NCBI GenBank assembly: GCA_018266795.1
Contig: JAFDZV010000023.1
Span: forward strand, 1 to 63,296
From: Bacteroidota bacterium
GTDB lineage: Bacteria; Bacteroidota; Ignavibacteria; OLB7
Direction: 5' to 3'
Length of the DNA: 63,296 nt
This document shows positions 54,311-62,277 of the stretch, piece after piece (within the stretch, counting starts at the first letter, position 1; each line of letters opens with the position of its first letter). The position numbers and the translations under genes were made by a program. The notes beneath the pieces are model-generated. The model did no database searches and had not been told where the DNA came from. It worked only from the letters and a program-made list of their open reading frames with translations.

Positions 54311-55714
54311 ATGCGGAAATTCGCATCATGCCTGCCCACGCGGCGGCATCGTTCGCGTGCTGTCATTGCAGCGCTTGCCATCGCCATGCCGGCGCTGCTT
54401 CCTTCATTCCACGCGCAGCTCCATGCGCAATCTCCCGATGCCTACATCGGTGACTTCTACATGGATCCCGGCTTCGAGCCGAACACCTCCTGGCAGGGAG
54501 GCGGCGTCAGCAGGGACATCTACGTACGTCACAACCAGGACGGGCTGCAGCCGGGGAAGAACTTCGATCAGGGTGCGATCAGCGGACAGAACAACTGGGT
54601 GTACGTTCAGGTGCACAATCGGAGCAACGACATGCTCTTCTACGGCGAGGTGCATGTCTACTTCAGGAAGGCGTTCGTGGGAACGTCCAACTGGTCAGCG
54701 GACTGGGTGGGAAGCTACCCGCTCGGCGATGAGATCGGCACCGGATACGTGTACTATCTCCCCGGCCATACCTCCACAACCGTGGAGATCCAGTGGCCGT
54801 CGGGGAAGGTGCCGGTTCCCAATGTTGCGTTCAACGATCCGAACGCCGGGCACTTCTGCCTGCTGGCGCGTCTGGTATCCGCGGAGGATCCGATGGCAAC
54901 GGCTGAGGGAACGAATGTCAACACCAACGCCTACAACAACAACAACATCGCATCGAGGAACATCTCCATCATGAAGCCGGGCGGGCCGGTTGCAGCCCTC
55001 GATGTCATCAACGCCAGGGATCAGTCGGTAACCAACCAGTTGCACTTCTCGGTTCCGGGCGCGGAGATGGGCGACCCGCTCACATCGCACTGCACCATCA
55101 CCCTGGATCTCGGCCCGGATCTGTATGCACTGTGGGCCGCGGGGGACAAGTCGGGCGAGAACGTCACCGATCTGGGAGGCAGCTCCATCAGGATCGACGG
55201 ACCGGATGCGTGGATCGGCGGCATCGAGCTGGGCGGGTGGGCCAGCTATACCATCCATGTCCAGCTTTCCGACTTCGATACCGATCCGGGCGTTGCCAGC
55301 AATGTCTATCACTGGACGATTGCCCCGCAGGATCAGACCACCGGCGAGCTGCTCTCGGCCGAGGAGTATGAGGTCCACATGTCCGACGCGGACAATGCCC
55401 CGAAGCAGGTGGCAACGGGCGTCGACAACACCGCAGGTTCGCTGGCATTGAGCGCGGCGCCGAACCCGACGTACTCTGCGGCAACCATCACGTACTCGCT
55501 TCCGAGCGAGGGGAACGTTGGCCTTGCGATCTACGATGCGGGCGGCCGCCTTGTGCGGACGCTTCTCTCCGCAGCGGAGCAGGGTGCCGGTGCTCATGCG
55601 ATTGAATGGGATGGCAAGGGGGATGACGGATCGTTCGTGCCGAGCGGCACCTATCTCTACCGTCTGAGCACGGCGCAGGGGAATGCCGAGAGGCAGTTGA
55701 AGATCGTGCGCTAG
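54311..55714 (+). CDS. secreted protein with FlgD-like/T9SS C-terminal domain
   Basis: This 467-residue protein has a signal peptide (AVIAALAIAMPALLPSFHAQLHAQ) and a beta-rich passenger with repeated Trp/Tyr motifs (NNWVYVQVHNRSNDMLFYGEVHVYF). It ends in a FlgD-Ig-type T9SS sorting tail: NPTYSAATITYSLPSEGNVGLAIYDAGGRLVRTLLS, then SGTYLYRLSTAQGNAERQLKIVR. It is probably surface-attached or released. The passenger fold is unknown. It is the nearest gene downstream of the LytS/LytTR pair and could be its target. Confidence 0.8.
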   Translation: MRKFASCLPTRRHRSRAVIAALAIAMPALLPSFHAQLHAQSPDAYIGDFYMDPGFEPNTSWQGGGVSRDIYVRHNQDGLQPGKNFDQGAISGQNNWVYVQVHNRSNDMLFYGEVHVYFRKAFVGTSNWSADWVGSYPLGDEIGTGYVYYLPGHTSTTVEIQWPSGKVPVPNVAFNDPNAGHFCLLARLVSAEDPMATAEGTNVNTNAYNNNNIASRNISIMKPGGPVAALDVINARDQSVTNQLHFSVPGAEMGDPLTSHCTITLDLGPDLYALWAAGDKSGENVTDLGGSSIRIDGPDAWIGGIELGGWASYTIHVQLSDFDTDPGVASNVYHWTIAPQDQTTGELLSAEEYEVHMSDADNAPKQVATGVDNTAGSLALSAAPNPTYSAATITYSLPSEGNVGLAIYDAGGRLVRTLLSAAEQGAGAHAIEWDGKGDDGSFVPSGTYLYRLSTAQGNAERQLKIVR

Positions 55715-55850
55715 GCTGTGCCTGATGGCCCCGGTGAACCGTTGCAAGCCAGTGCAACGAGCGCAGCAACCGTTCCGGTTTTCTGATGACAAGCCGCTAC
55801 GAGACGCAGCGGAGCCATGGAAGGATCGCCACGCCCTCGCTACGCTTGGG

Positions 55851-55886
55851 CTCGCGAAGACGGGCTGAATGTTCACTCCCGGGTTG
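55851..55886. repeat. 36-bp dispersed repeat, copy 2
   Basis: This matches 49635-49670 with about five mismatches. A strong hairpin follows at 55928. It lies in the region between the T9SS cargo and the next small gene. Confidence 0.6.
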
Positions 55887-55927
55887 TTGCGACCACCGCC
55901 GGTAAGGTCGTTGCCGGAAACACAGGG

Positions 55928-55955
55928 GGCGCCTGCATGCTTGCATGCAGGCGCC
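55928..55955 (+). terminator. hairpin downstream of the T9SS cargo gene
   Basis: GGCGCCTGCATGC at 55928-55940 pairs with GCATGCAGGCGCC at 55943-55955. The two-base spacer means the innermost pairs cannot form. It lies 213 bp after the stop codon. Confidence 0.55.
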
Positions 55956-56014
55956 TCTGCCGGTTGCAGCCCGTTTGCACGATCGTCCGGAGCAACGCTG
56001 CAGTGTGCCGGTGA

Positions 56015-56022
56015 TATATTTG
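56015..56022 (+). promoter_or_regulatory. -7 promoter element for the small protein gene
   Basis: TATATTTG is an exact TAnnTTTG match, 67 bp before the ATG at 56089. No matching -33 element is evident. Confidence 0.45.
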
Positions 56023-56088
56023 TTCCTCACTTCCGGCACATCGTATCCATCAGGGCGCACGGCGCATGCCCGCAACAGGGGAAGAACA

Positions 56089-56379
56089 ATGAACACGTTC
56101 ATGACGATCGACGAAGTGTTTGCAAACCACCCGGACGAATGGATTCTTCTGGACGAATTGATGACGGAGGATAACCTGAGTGTGCTTGGGGGCGTCGTGG
56201 TCGGTCATGGTGGCGCTCGCTCTGCTCTGGAGGAGCTTGCCATCGCCATGCGCCTGGAACGCTGTGCGATGGTCTGCACGCTGAAGCGCGACGGCGAGTT
56301 TGTGGTGAGCCGCGACTATGCAGTATCCCCCATCACCTCCTTCACGGAGATCGAGGCGGTGAGAGCGGGAAAGGAGTAG
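56089..56379 (+). CDS. small hypothetical protein, 96 residues
   Basis: The protein begins MNTFMTIDEVFANHPDEWILLDE and contains VLGGVVVGHGGARSALEELAIA, then CTLKRDGEFVV. The pattern resembles short proteins that precede retropepsin-like or toxin-antitoxin genes, but I cannot assign it. It is preceded by a -7 promoter element. It has no signal peptide. Confidence 0.6.
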   Translation: MNTFMTIDEVFANHPDEWILLDELMTEDNLSVLGGVVVGHGGARSALEELAIAMRLERCAMVCTLKRDGEFVVSRDYAVSPITSFTEIEAVRAGKE

Positions 56380-56772
56380 TGCACGCGGTGTGTACCGGAG
56401 GCCGTTTCGGCCGGATGGAGATCGCGGAGTACAACGCCGCGATACCACAGGAGGCTCGCACCGTATTCGGCACGTTGGGTCTGAGTTTTACTCAGGCCCA
56501 TTCGGCATTCGTGAGCAGGCCGTGACTTTTCACAGCGTGATGGTGTCAATCCTGAAGAGCAGCCGATGCAGCAGGCGCGCTGCCTGGAGTTCCTATCCAT
56601 AGTCGCTGCAAGGCCGGCAGGCAGGCAATTGCCGCCCGGTGTTGTTGGGAACTCTTGTAGAAGCCGGATCGGATCAATCAACATCGAGGGACGCCTACAG
56701 AATCGTTGCAAACCTTGTACAACCCCGCGCCGGGCGCGGACCGTGGTAATCCATTTCATGATGAGGTGTGCA
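56380..56772. other. intergenic with a dispersed repeat
   Basis: A GGCCG/CGGCC hairpin (about 56401-56412) precedes a copy of the short dispersed repeat (CCGGATGGAGATCGCGGAG at 56411-56429; see 42193). No gene is supported. Confidence 0.5.
56411..56448. repeat. short dispersed repeat, copy B
   Basis: This 19-bp block matches 42193-42211 with one mismatch and is followed by CCGCGATACCAC, which can pair with ATCGCGG inside the block. Confidence 0.55.
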
Positions 56773-57483
56773 ATGATGAAGCAGATCAGGAATCTTGGCG
56801 TAGTGGCGTTCTTGATGATCATGATCGTTGGCTGTTCCAATTCGGTTGTCGATCCCGCAGGCTCGAACGCCGCTGCGAAGTACGATGTGTACGATGCAAC
56901 GGTGGTCAGTGAGACGCTCCTGGCCACGTACAACGAAGTGCCGAGCGTTGAGACGGCGTTGCTGGCCGACTCCACCACAGCAGACAGCACAGCATGTTTC
57001 CGTGATTCACTGCGCGGCGGCGAGCCGGGCCGCGGAGAACGTGGCGGCCGCCATGACGCACGTGAGCACGGCCGCGACGGCGGTATCGGCGACATCGCAC
57101 CGCTCGGTATACGGAACTATCGCGCAGCGGCGGCGCAGCTTGGCTTGAGCGCCGCGCAGGACTCCACATTCCGTGCCGACCTTGCGGATCTGCGCACATG
57201 CGCCGGCGATGCCGCTGCCGGCTACCGTACCTCCCGTGCGACGGCCTTCGCGCAGTTCAAGCCGGCTGTGGACTCGATTCGTGCTGCAGTAAAGGCCGGG
57301 ACGATGACGCGCGATGCAGCGAAGGTGCAACTGGACTCCATCCGCACGGCGTTCGAAGCTGCAATCGCTCCGCTCAACGATCAGCTTCGCACGGAAGTGG
57401 CCGCGTGCCGCTCCACGTTCGAGGCCGCCGTGGAGGCCATGCTGACCCCGCAGCAACTGCAGCTCTGGCTCACGCTGAAATGA
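56773..57483 (+). CDS. lipoprotein, helical, unknown function
   Basis: This 236-residue protein has a lipobox (MIVGC) and a helical body with Ala-rich heptad-like stretches (RNYRAAAAQLGLSAAQDSTF, RTAFEAAIAPLNDQL), ending LTPQQLQLWLTLK. That resembles Spy/LTxxQ-type periplasmic helices, but the match is weak. A basic/acidic, Gly-rich loop (RGGEPGRGERGGRHD) interrupts the middle. GAGG upstream of ATG 56773 decides the start over earlier in-frame ATGs. Confidence 0.7.
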   Translation: MMKQIRNLGVVAFLMIMIVGCSNSVVDPAGSNAAAKYDVYDATVVSETLLATYNEVPSVETALLADSTTADSTACFRDSLRGGEPGRGERGGRHDAREHGRDGGIGDIAPLGIRNYRAAAAQLGLSAAQDSTFRADLADLRTCAGDAAAGYRTSRATAFAQFKPAVDSIRAAVKAGTMTRDAAKVQLDSIRTAFEAAIAPLNDQLRTEVAACRSTFEAAVEAMLTPQQLQLWLTLK

Positions 57484-57574
57484 TGGTGTGATGGGGATGT
57501 GATGAAGGACTGATGGAGTGGGAAGAGCCGATGGCGGTTCCACATGGGATGAGTGGATCAACGCGGCAACGCGG

Positions 57575-57608
57575 CCCTCGGGCGCCGGACGGTACCGGCG
57601 CCCGAGGG
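57575..57608 (+). terminator. intrinsic terminator of the helical lipoprotein gene
   Basis: CCCTCGGGCGCCGG at 57575-57588 pairs with CCGGCGCCCGAGGG at 57595-57608. Confidence 0.75.
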
Positions 57609-57650
57609 CACGAGAGAAAGGACCAGGGACATTGCGTGGCCCGAGAACGG

Positions 57651-57680
57651 AACGGCCCGTCAAGCAATTGACGGGCCGTT
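57651..57680. terminator. terminator downstream of the glycosyltransferase gene
   Basis: AACGGCCCGTCAA at 57651-57663 pairs with TTGACGGGCCGTT at 57668-57680 around GCAA. A near copy is at 59303-59330. It lies between convergent genes. Confidence 0.7.
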
Positions 57681-57723
57681 GCTGTTGCCGCGCAGAGTGC
57701 GGGCGCCGAACCGTAGGCGTGGT

Positions 57724-58905
57724 TCAACCATGCTCCTCCACCAACCGCTGTGCTGCGGCCGCGGCGCCGTTGGGCGTGATGCTGGCGGCGATGGAGGAGG
57801 CACGCGCGGCCACCTGCGGTTCGAGCGCCTCCTGCAGTGCGGCGGCCAGCGCGGCGGCGCTCAGCCCCGCGAACGGAACTGCGCGCCCGATGCCCAGGTC
57901 ACCGATGCGCCGGCCCCAGTAGAACTGGTCGCCGAACATCGGCACGGCAACCTGCGGCACGCCTGCAAGCGCGGCGGCAGTTGTTGTTCCGGCTCCGCCG
58001 TGGTGTACCACGGCCGCGACCCGGGGGAAGAGCGCCCGGTGATTGGCGTCGCCAACCAGGATGCAGTCAGGCGCGCTGTCCGCCAGCGCGAGATCGGCCC
58101 AGCCCTGCGAGAGGATCACGCGCCGCCCGGCCGAACGCGCCGCCTCGATCAACGTGCGGCTGGCCCCCTCCGCGGCGGGCATGCTGCCGAACCCGAGATA
58201 GACGGGGGGCTCGCCGCTGTCGAGGAACGCCTCCAGCTCGGGCGCCAGCGTGTCCGTGCTCTCGAGCATCCACGCGCCGGTCTGCACTACCTGCATGCCG
58301 GGCGTTGCCGGTGCGGGGCCCAGCGTTGTGTCCGCGGCCAGCCACGGACGGCTGGTGAGAATGTGGCTGAGCACGTCATCGGCCGGCGCCAGGCCAAGGC
58401 GCGCGCGGTTCGCGTTCAGCCGCTCGAGCGCCCGCTCATTCCAGGAACGCCGGGTATCCTCCCACATCCGGAGAGTAGCCTCCGGTCCCTCGTGCTCCGC
58501 CGGCTGTCCGGGCGGCGCGAGATCCGGGGAGGGGAGCGAGGCCGGCGCGTAGACGGCGATGACGGAGGGGACCCCGAGCAGCTCCGCGATGGACCGCGCC
58601 GCGTACTGGTGTGCGCCGCCTCCCACGATCAGGCTGCAGCCTTCGGCGGCGGAACCGATCACATCGAACTGGTCCGTGATGAGATCCGGAATCACGGCGG
58701 GAGCCGCCGGCTGCGCACCGGCGCGCGGCGCCCGCATCTCGATCCCGACCGGCATCGCCTCGAACCCCAGGCCGGTAACCCACCCGGTGAAGTTCGGCGG
58801 AACGCACATCCGGACCTCGTGCCCGAGCGCGCGCATCTCCAGAGCCAGCGCCACTGCGGGCTGTACGTCTCCACGGGTTCCCACCGATGATATCAGCACT
58901 CGCAT
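57724..58905 (-). CDS. glycosyltransferase, GT1/UGT family
   Basis: This 393-residue cytoplasmic enzyme is predicted to transfer a sugar from a nucleotide donor to a small molecule or lipid. It has the N-terminal acceptor start MRVLISSVGTRGDVQPAVALALEMRALGHEVR and the donor-site signature VVHHGGAGTTTAAALAGVPQVAVPMFGDQF near 310-340, typical of MGT/UGT and sterol glucosyltransferases. AGGAG before ATG 58905 fixes the start. It is a single gene. Confidence 0.9.
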   Translation of the reverse strand: MRVLISSVGTRGDVQPAVALALEMRALGHEVRMCVPPNFTGWVTGLGFEAMPVGIEMRAPRAGAQPAAPAVIPDLITDQFDVIGSAAEGCSLIVGGGAHQYAARSIAELLGVPSVIAVYAPASLPSPDLAPPGQPAEHEGPEATLRMWEDTRRSWNERALERLNANRARLGLAPADDVLSHILTSRPWLAADTTLGPAPATPGMQVVQTGAWMLESTDTLAPELEAFLDSGEPPVYLGFGSMPAAEGASRTLIEAARSAGRRVILSQGWADLALADSAPDCILVGDANHRALFPRVAAVVHHGGAGTTTAAALAGVPQVAVPMFGDQFYWGRRIGDLGIGRAVPFAGLSAAALAAALQEALEPQVAARASSIAASITPNGAAAAAQRLVEEHG

Positions 58906-59302
58906 GCGGTTCTCCTGTTGGTTGAACATCTCCAGATACTGTTGGCGCGGCGAAGAACGGAAACGGCGCCGGCGTGCGAAACGCACACGGCAGGATGGTG
59001 ACAGGATTCAGTGCGTTTGCTATACTTGGTCAGATGCCTCCCATGCCGCCGGGCAGTGGAACTCCTGCGGGTTCCGGCTGTTGACAATGAAAGAGACGAG
59101 AGAAGCCCACCGCCACGTTGATGATCCGGAGAGAGTGTGAACCATCGTGAGTGTTCGATGCGCGCACATCTCGGGCGTGCTGTTGTTCCAGGTCACCCTG
59201 AGGCGTGTGCGCAGCGCACGACGAAGGGTCCTGACGCGAACAACCAATGGATCCAGTGACCTTGATGTGATGGAGAGAGAGGTGCGTGAAGGTGATACGG
59301 TG
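58906..59302. other. intergenic, no gene seen
   Basis: No ORF or RNA is supported before the tRNA terminator. Confidence 0.45.
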
Positions 59303-59330
59303 AACGGCCCGTCAGTATTGACGGGCCGTT
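59303..59330 (-). terminator. hairpin just after tRNA-Asn
   Basis: AACGGCCCGTCA at 59303-59314 pairs with TGACGGGCCGTT at 59319-59330. It lies 11 bp beyond the tRNA 3' end and nearly duplicates the hairpin at 57651-57680. Confidence 0.65.
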
Positions 59331-59341
59331 GAAGTTTGCTG

Positions 59342-59413
59342 CTCCGCGAGTAGGATTCGAACCTACAACCCTCCGGTTAACAGCCGGATGCTCCACCGTT
59401 GAGCTATCGCGGA
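59342..59413 (-). tRNA. tRNA-Asn (anticodon GTT)
   Basis: The minus strand folds as a cloverleaf. The acceptor arm TCCGCGA/TCGCGGA joins 59413-59407 and 59349-59343. The D-arm reads TAGCTCAACGGTGGAGCA, the anticodon loop is CTGTTAACC with GTT, and the T-loop is GGTTCGAATCC. CCA is not encoded. A promoter is present at 59426-59457. Confidence 0.93.
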
Positions 59414-59425
59414 ATGAAAGGACTG

Positions 59426-59457
59426 CAAATATAGTTGCCGGGGTTCGCTTGGCGCAA
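59426..59457 (-). promoter_or_regulatory. promoter of tRNA-Asn
   Basis: On the minus strand TATATTTG (59433-59426) lies 13 bp before the tRNA 5' end, with CTTG (TTG at 59457-59455) 21 bp further upstream. Confidence 0.6.
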
Positions 59458-59845
59458 GCGGAAAGTGTACGGGATCTGTTACGGGCTGTTGATATCGGGC
59501 CGGAAGGCTTGCAGGCAAGGGGAACCGGCCTTCGGGGGAGGGGGGTACATGATGGTGTACTGGCGTACCCCGGATGGGAATGCTACACTTGTGTATCCGG
59601 CGCTTTGCGCTCCCACCATCCGGATATTGCTCAGCGCGATCGAGAAGAGGAAGCGGCCTTGTGATGCAGGCCCCGAGGCGAAGTTTGCTGCGCGTGTGCG
59701 GCATGAAGCGGATGGGGATCGCTGCGTCCGGCAATGTCGGTGCCGTCTTTGGGGCTACTGCCGCGGCATCGCATCACCGCAATGGGTTCGAGTGTCACTC
59801 CACGATGCGGACCGGACCCGTTCGATCAACAAAGGAGATATCACT
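59458..59845. other. upstream region of the nitrobindin-like gene
   Basis: It contains an inverted repeat (59545-59560). The frame is open upstream to 59435 but is not coding-like. AAAGGAG before GTG 59846 decides the start. Confidence 0.45.
59545..59560. promoter_or_regulatory. inverted repeat, possible operator, copy 2
   Basis: GTACATGATGGTGTAC differs from 49430-49445 at one spacer base. It lies 286 bp upstream of the start of the nitrobindin-like gene. Confidence 0.4.
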
Positions 59846-60727
59846 GTGCTAAACATCGCACCACACGACTTCGTGCGCCTTGGCGGAACACCGGATGAGC
59901 TTATCAACCTGCTGGGCCCGCTGGCCCCCCTGGCCGGAACGTGGGTTGGAAGCAAGGGGTGGAACATCATCGCGGTTCCCTCGGCCGGCTCCGAGCCGGG
60001 AGATACGGGCCACTTCACGCTGATCGTTCAGCAGTATGTGGAGACGCTTACCTTCACGCCGGTCGGCGCGCCGGTTCGCAACCGCGGCGGCGCCGTGGAT
60101 CAGTTCGTGGGGGCGCTGGAGTATGAACAGCGCATCAACGATGCCACCACCATGGAGGTGCTCCACGTGGAGAACGGGCTGTGGCTGAATCTGGCGAACA
60201 TCGTTCCCGATGCGGGGGACGGCCTGCAGGCCGATCCGCCGCCGGAATTCTCCATCGGCCGCAGCGGCTCCATCCCGCACGGCGATGCGGTGCTCGCGCT
60301 CGGCAACGCTACCACCACGCCGGGAGGCCCGGTGATTCCGGCCATCAGCACGCTCCCGCCGGACGCCGGCCCATCGGCCCCGCTGGGCTACACCGATCCG
60401 TACCTCAACGGCTCGCCCAACGTGACCAATCCGAACCTTGCGCTGCAGCAGGCGATCGTCGGGCAGACGATCACGAACACCACCACGATCACGGTGGACA
60501 CGCAGAACGAGGGTGGGATCTACAACATTCCGTTCATCGTTGGGCATGCCGATGCCACGCGCATGCAATGCACGTTCTGGATCGAGACGGTGCAGCTCTC
60601 GCCAACGCAGACGATACAGCAGCTTCAGTACTCGCAGATCATCGATCTCGAATTCCATCAGAAGTTCGGCGAGGCGGGCCTCATTACCTGGCCGCACGCC
60701 AACACGAACACGCTGCTGAAGCAGTAA
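59846..60727 (+). CDS. nitrobindin/THAP4-like heme-binding protein, tentative
   Basis: This 293-residue protein starts with GTG. Residues about 20-110 resemble the heme-binding barrel of nitrobindin-like proteins (GPLAPLAGTWVGSKGWNII, EYEQRINDATTMEVLHVENGLWLNL). Family members bind heme and may detoxify nitric oxide. The rest (GPVIPAISTLPPDAG, NPNLALQQAIVGQTITNTTTITV) is uncharacterised. It has no signal peptide. The next gene, a phosphoesterase, is 153 bp downstream on the same strand. Confidence 0.6.
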   Translation: MLNIAPHDFVRLGGTPDELINLLGPLAPLAGTWVGSKGWNIIAVPSAGSEPGDTGHFTLIVQQYVETLTFTPVGAPVRNRGGAVDQFVGALEYEQRINDATTMEVLHVENGLWLNLANIVPDAGDGLQADPPPEFSIGRSGSIPHGDAVLALGNATTTPGGPVIPAISTLPPDAGPSAPLGYTDPYLNGSPNVTNPNLALQQAIVGQTITNTTTITVDTQNEGGIYNIPFIVGHADATRMQCTFWIETVQLSPTQTIQQLQYSQIIDLEFHQKFGEAGLITWPHANTNTLLKQ

Positions 60728-60880
60728 CGCACCGGCCCGTATCTTCGATTCGCAACCGCGGATCGATTGCGGCGAACGGGCGAACAGGTACGATGCAACC
60801 CGTGGCCGCTGTGCGATGCAGCGGCCACGGACCGTTCCGGCCGTACGGCGTTCACACGACTCAACAACAGGGAGAACAGA

Positions 60881-62140
60881 ATGGCGCAGCGAGCAGCTTC
60901 AACCAGCCCGATCGAGAACGTGGTGGTGCTGATGATGGAGAACCATTCCTTCGATCACATGTTCGGCTATCTGCCGAACATCGGAACGCTGATCGACAAT
61001 CCGCAGTCGCTTCCGAACCCGGCAGACCCTACGGGGCCGGAGATCGGCACCTGGGAGTGGAGCGCCTACGATATCTCTCCATGCCCCAACCACGATCACG
61101 CCAGCACGATGAAGCAGCTCTATGGTGTGAACGATGTGAACCAGCAGCCATCGAACGGCAACTGGCCGGTGCCGCCGATGAACGGTTTTCTGGATGAGTA
61201 CGTTCAGGATCTGAACGGCGATCCAACGCAGCTGATGGGCTGCTTCTCGCCCAGCCAGTTGCCGGCGCTCTCCATGCTCGCAACCACCTACACGGTCTGC
61301 ACCAACTGGTTCTGCTCCGTGCCGGGGCCAACGGGGCCCAACCGCATCTTCGTGAACTGCGCATCCTCCGGAGGCTACGCCGGCCCGGCATATCAGTACA
61401 CGGACATGCCGTCGCAGCTTGCAACGCTTCCGTCGGTGTTCGACCTGTTGAACAACGCTTCGCTTACCTGGCAGATCTATCACGAGGATCCGGAGTTCTT
61501 TCCGGAGGGCGTTCTGAACACGGTGCAGAATGCGGGCAACAATGCGATGCAGGATGACCCCTGCTTCTCCAGGTTTCAGAACGATGTGAACGGCGGCACG
61601 CTCCCCAACTACAGCTTCCTTACCCCGACGCTCCCCAACTCACAGCACGACTCCTGGGACGCGCGTGTGGGGGATAACATCATCTCTCTCATCTACAACA
61701 CGCTCCTCAACTCCTCCTACTGGGAGAAGACGCTGCTGGTGATCACGTACGACGAGCATGGCGGCCACTTCGATCACGTTCCTCCGCCGCAGCAGTACAC
61801 CAACGTGAAGTCCGCGCAGACGGTGACGGTGGAGAACCCGGACGGGAAGCTCTGGAACAGCGCGACGTTCGGAAGCGACTTCGCGGCGCCGGAGTTCGAC
61901 TTCACCTTCCTCGGGCTTCGTGTTCCCGCGGTGGTGATCTCCGCCTACACGCCGGCCGGCATCGATGAGACGGTGTACGAGCATGCGTCCATCTCCGCCA
62001 CGCTGAACGATCTGTTCGGATGCGGCACGCTCACCAGGCGCGATGCCGTTGCCAACTCCCTTCTGAGGAACGTGACCTCCACGAAGCGCACCGCCGCGGA
62101 ACTGCCGCGCGCTCTGCGCTCCAGCATCACGAAGAAGTAG
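60881..62140 (+). CDS. phosphoesterase-family protein (phospholipase C/acid phosphatase-like)
   Basis: This 419-residue protein belongs to the phosphoesterase family that includes bacterial non-hemolytic phospholipase C and AcpA. Key motifs are VVVLMMENHSFDHMFGY (metal-binding Glu-Asn and His/Asp), VPGPTGPNRIFVNCASSG, and DEHGGHFDHVPPP. It probably hydrolyses phosphate esters of lipids or small molecules. No signal peptide is present, unlike most family members. CAGGGAGAACAG precedes the ATG. Confidence 0.88.
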   Translation: MAQRAASTSPIENVVVLMMENHSFDHMFGYLPNIGTLIDNPQSLPNPADPTGPEIGTWEWSAYDISPCPNHDHASTMKQLYGVNDVNQQPSNGNWPVPPMNGFLDEYVQDLNGDPTQLMGCFSPSQLPALSMLATTYTVCTNWFCSVPGPTGPNRIFVNCASSGGYAGPAYQYTDMPSQLATLPSVFDLLNNASLTWQIYHEDPEFFPEGVLNTVQNAGNNAMQDDPCFSRFQNDVNGGTLPNYSFLTPTLPNSQHDSWDARVGDNIISLIYNTLLNSSYWEKTLLVITYDEHGGHFDHVPPPQQYTNVKSAQTVTVENPDGKLWNSATFGSDFAAPEFDFTFLGLRVPAVVISAYTPAGIDETVYEHASISATLNDLFGCGTLTRRDAVANSLLRNVTSTKRTAAELPRALRSSITKK

Positions 62141-62277
62141 CGGGCCGTCAGTGGTTCGTGGTCAGTTGTCAGTGGGGTGCGGTGCGGGAGATGCGACGAG
62201 TTCCAAGGGCCTGTACTTCGCTCCGGTTCCCGGTTGATGGTAGAGAAGACGATGCACCTTGCTTCAATGGAGAATGT

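Noticed and set aside
59435..59845. N-terminal extension of the nitrobindin-like protein to 59435
   Set aside because: AAAGGAG precedes GTG 59846, and the extension has no family similarity and a non-coding composition.
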